Below, one piece after another: positions 62,423-64,000 of a stretch of 64,000 nucleotides of DNA. The position numbers were made by a program, and so were the translations under genes. Below the pieces are notes generated by a model. The model made no database searches. It was not told the DNA's origin and was given only the letters and a program-made list of their open reading frames with translations. Within the stretch, counting starts at the first letter, position 1. Each line of letters starts with the position of its first letter. This DNA is from Natrarchaeobius chitinivorans (GTDB lineage Archaea; Halobacteriota; Halobacteria; Halobacteriales; Natrialbaceae): assembly GCF_003841505.1 (NCBI RefSeq), contig NZ_REGA01000008.1, positions 1 through 64,000 on the forward strand. Reading direction: 5' to 3'.

Positions 62423-62842
62423 TCAGAGCCAGAGGTCGAGGTCGGTCGTCTCGTCGCGCTGGCGCTCGAGTGCGCCCTCGAAGACGCGCATGTACACTTC
62501 ACCGGCCCAGACGGTTGCTTCGTTCAGGTGGCCCGCGACCGCGTTCCCGTCGGGATCGGAGAGTACTACGTGCGTGTGCGCGAACCGGTCGCCGTCCAGA
62601 AGCGAGACGTTCCCGACGCAACTTGCGACCTCGAGGGGTTCGTCGAACGCGATCGGTTCGTACTCGCAGGTGTCCTGATCGTAGAACCAGCACTCGGCAT
62701 CCTGGACTGCGCCCAGTGCGGTAAACCACGCTGCGTCGGCGTCGACTTCCTCGGCCAGCGACTCGATCTCGGCTCGCCAGTCGGCCCCCGTCTCGAGGCG
62801 AGCGACGTACTCGTCGGTGGTTTCGACGGCTCGATAGTTCAT
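62423..62842 (-). CDS. PPC-domain (DUF296) DNA-binding-like protein
   Basis: 139 residues. ADAAWFTALGAVQDAECWFY, SCVGNVSLLDG, FAHTHVVLSDPDGNAVAGHL and GEVYMRVFEGALER follow the PCC/DUF296 fold, in which a conserved His group binds metal. In plants PPC joins AT-hook domains; prokaryotic forms stand alone. The 1-base gap to polC suggests co-transcription, which is common in haloarchaea. Confidence 0.9.
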   Translation of the reverse strand: MNYRAVETTDEYVARLETGADWRAEIESLAEEVDADAAWFTALGAVQDAECWFYDQDTCEYEPIAFDEPLEVASCVGNVSLLDGDRFAHTHVVLSDPDGNAVAGHLNEATVWAGEVYMRVFEGALERQRDETTDLDLWL

Positions 62843-63280
62843 ACGCCACTACTGTGTGCGCGGGGAGAAAAAGGTCACCGGTCGCCGAGGACGTCGGATC
62901 GAGGCCGCGGGTTGGCGGGGGCGTTCACGCATCGACCGCCCCAGTCGGTATCGGACACCGGCTCCGAGACGCGGTTAGTCCGTCGATTCCCGAGCGAACG
63001 GGCGACTGACATCGCTGACCGGGTCCCAGTCCCGTTCGCTCGTCGACCGATGACCGAAATCCGGCCCTACCGGACGAGTTCGCTCGTCGGTTCGGGTTCG
63101 AAACGTTACCTGACTAGATAGATATGTCCACTGATGTACAGAGATACACTTCCCAATACATACACGATTTCTGATGATAATAATCGTTCACAGACGACTT
63201 TGTTACACATAGATTGTTAAATGAATATTCGTGTTAGACGAACAAAGACCAAAACCAATAAGGGTTGTCCCCACGGCAAT
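62843..63280. other. 438-bp divergent intergenic region
   Basis: The left half is GC-rich with no gene. From 63110 it turns markedly AT-rich, unlike the rest of the window. AATAAG at 63256-63261 is a fair TATA box about 25 bases before the lipoprotein start. A regulator site could lie in the AT-rich stretch; no clear palindrome was seen. Confidence 0.5.
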
Positions 63281-64000
63281 ATGCGTATCATGGGAACTAA
63301 TCACCATGACCTCACCCGGCGACGCTTACTCGCCTCGGGTGCGACGGTCTCCGCAGCAACAATCGCAGGGTGTATCGGTGGGAACGGCGAAGGAAATGGC
63401 AACGGCAACGGTAACGGTAACGGTGCCGACGATGGGAACGGCGGGGCCGGCGACGGTCAGGCCACGCTGGAGTTTACCCAGGAACTGGAACGGGACGAGG
63501 ACTTCGACCCGATCCACTCCAACGACGCCTACAGCACGCAAGTGTTCAAGCTGGTCTTCGACGGCCTCTACACGTGGGACGAGGGCCTCGGTCTCGAGCC
63601 ACAGCTCGCAGTCGACATGCCCGACGTCGAACGCGACGGGACGCGCTATCTGTACGAGATCCACGACGGCGTCGAGTTCCACAACGGCGAGGAGATGACG
63701 GCCGAGGACGTCGCTCACTCCTTCATGGCGTTCCAGGAAGAAGAGAGCGTCAACGAGGCCCAGTACGACATGATCGACTCCGCCGAGGTCGTCGACGACT
63801 ACCAGGTGCAGGTCGACCTCGATCACCCCTTCGGTCCGTGGGAGCTCCAGACGATGGCGATCTACGTCGTCCCGGCGAGCGAACGCGAAACCGAAGAGGA
63901 CCGCGAGGAGTTCAACACGAACCCAATCGGTTCCGGTCCGTTCGTCTGGAGCGACTTCGCGCACAACGAGTACGTCACTCTCGAGCGAAACGACGACTAC
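63281..64000 (+). CDS. Peptide/nickel-type ABC transporter substrate-binding lipoprotein (partial)
   Basis: 240 residues before the window edge; ATGs at 63281 and 63290 are both in frame. TRRRLLASGATVSAATIAGC is a Tat signal with lipobox, then a Gly-Asn linker (GEGNGNGNGNGNGAD). The mature part has LEFTQELERDEDFDPIHSND, YLYEIHDGVEFHNGEEMTAE and NPIGSGPFVW, typical of the SBP_bac_5 family that binds oligopeptides, nickel or sugars. Membrane and ATPase genes should follow outside the window. Confidence 0.93.
   Translation, partial: MRIMGTNHHDLTRRRLLASGATVSAATIAGCIGGNGEGNGNGNGNGNGADDGNGGAGDGQATLEFTQELERDEDFDPIHSNDAYSTQVFKLVFDGLYTWDEGLGLEPQLAVDMPDVERDGTRYLYEIHDGVEFHNGEEMTAEDVAHSFMAFQEEESVNEAQYDMIDSAEVVDDYQVQVDLDHPFGPWELQTMAIYVVPASERETEEDREEFNTNPIGSGPFVWSDFAHNEYVTLERNDDY

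Overview
The window is chromosomal DNA from a haloarchaeon, probably of the Natrialba/Natrinema/Haloterrigena kind. Signs are high G+C, very acidic predicted proteins, TATA boxes 25-30 bases before starts (leaderless style), Tat-type lipoprotein signals, archaeal information genes (L39e, L31e, aIF6, LX, prefoldin, FtsY, PolD2, XPD-like helicase) and LysW-type arginine synthesis. The species cannot be named from the sequence alone.

Layout. 1-780: the edge of an IS6-type insertion sequence and a frameshifted phosphotransferase remnant. 781-7105: SpoIIM-like membrane protein, RNA 2',3'-cyclic phosphodiesterase, then a translation and secretion run (rpl39e-rpl31e-eif6, rplX-pfdA-ftsY). 7617-10923: a siroheme nitrite/sulfite reductase overlapping an FrhB-type F420 oxidoreductase. 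11125-18157: lipoprotein, degenerate sensor kinase, alaS and a hydrolase. 18241-25058: an accessory stretch with two toxin-antitoxin modules, palindromic repeats, a truncated HTH gene, a degraded acyl-CoA synthetase, a glutamine amidotransferase and threonine synthase. 25059-34206: arginine biosynthesis, all on the minus strand, argG-argH-lysW-argX-argC-argB-argD-argE-argF. 34567-41512: membrane-anchored HTH protein, XPD-like helicase, an orphan IS200/IS605-type end and a tyrosine recombinase. 41608-49642: phosphodiesterase, threonine aldolase, methyltransferase, EamA transporter, bat-type regulator, DUF6176 protein, repeats, a candidate structured RNA and a C45 hydrolase. 49660-53187: glutamate-cysteine ligase, FAD oxidoreductase, glyoxalase/dioxygenase and carboxylesterase, plausibly a thiol and electrophile-defence neighbourhood. 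53264-57909: lipoprotein, cupredoxin, UspA, a third toxin-antitoxin module, M29 aminopeptidase and an unknown protein. 58095-64000: response regulator, PolD large subunit, PPC-domain protein and the start of a peptide-type ABC transporter binding protein.

The core genes are ordinary. The unusual signal is between them. At least six genes have their 3' tail, stop codon included, copied just downstream. A family of about 85-bp near-palindromic repeats begins TGATACGG, and its TGA often is the stop codon of the gene before it. Two copies of a 79-bp palindrome differ by inversion of the inner hairpin. All three toxin-antitoxin promoters carry paired GTATAC half-sites. Two truncated HTH genes sit beside operators of identical TACTTC-N7-GAAGTA geometry.
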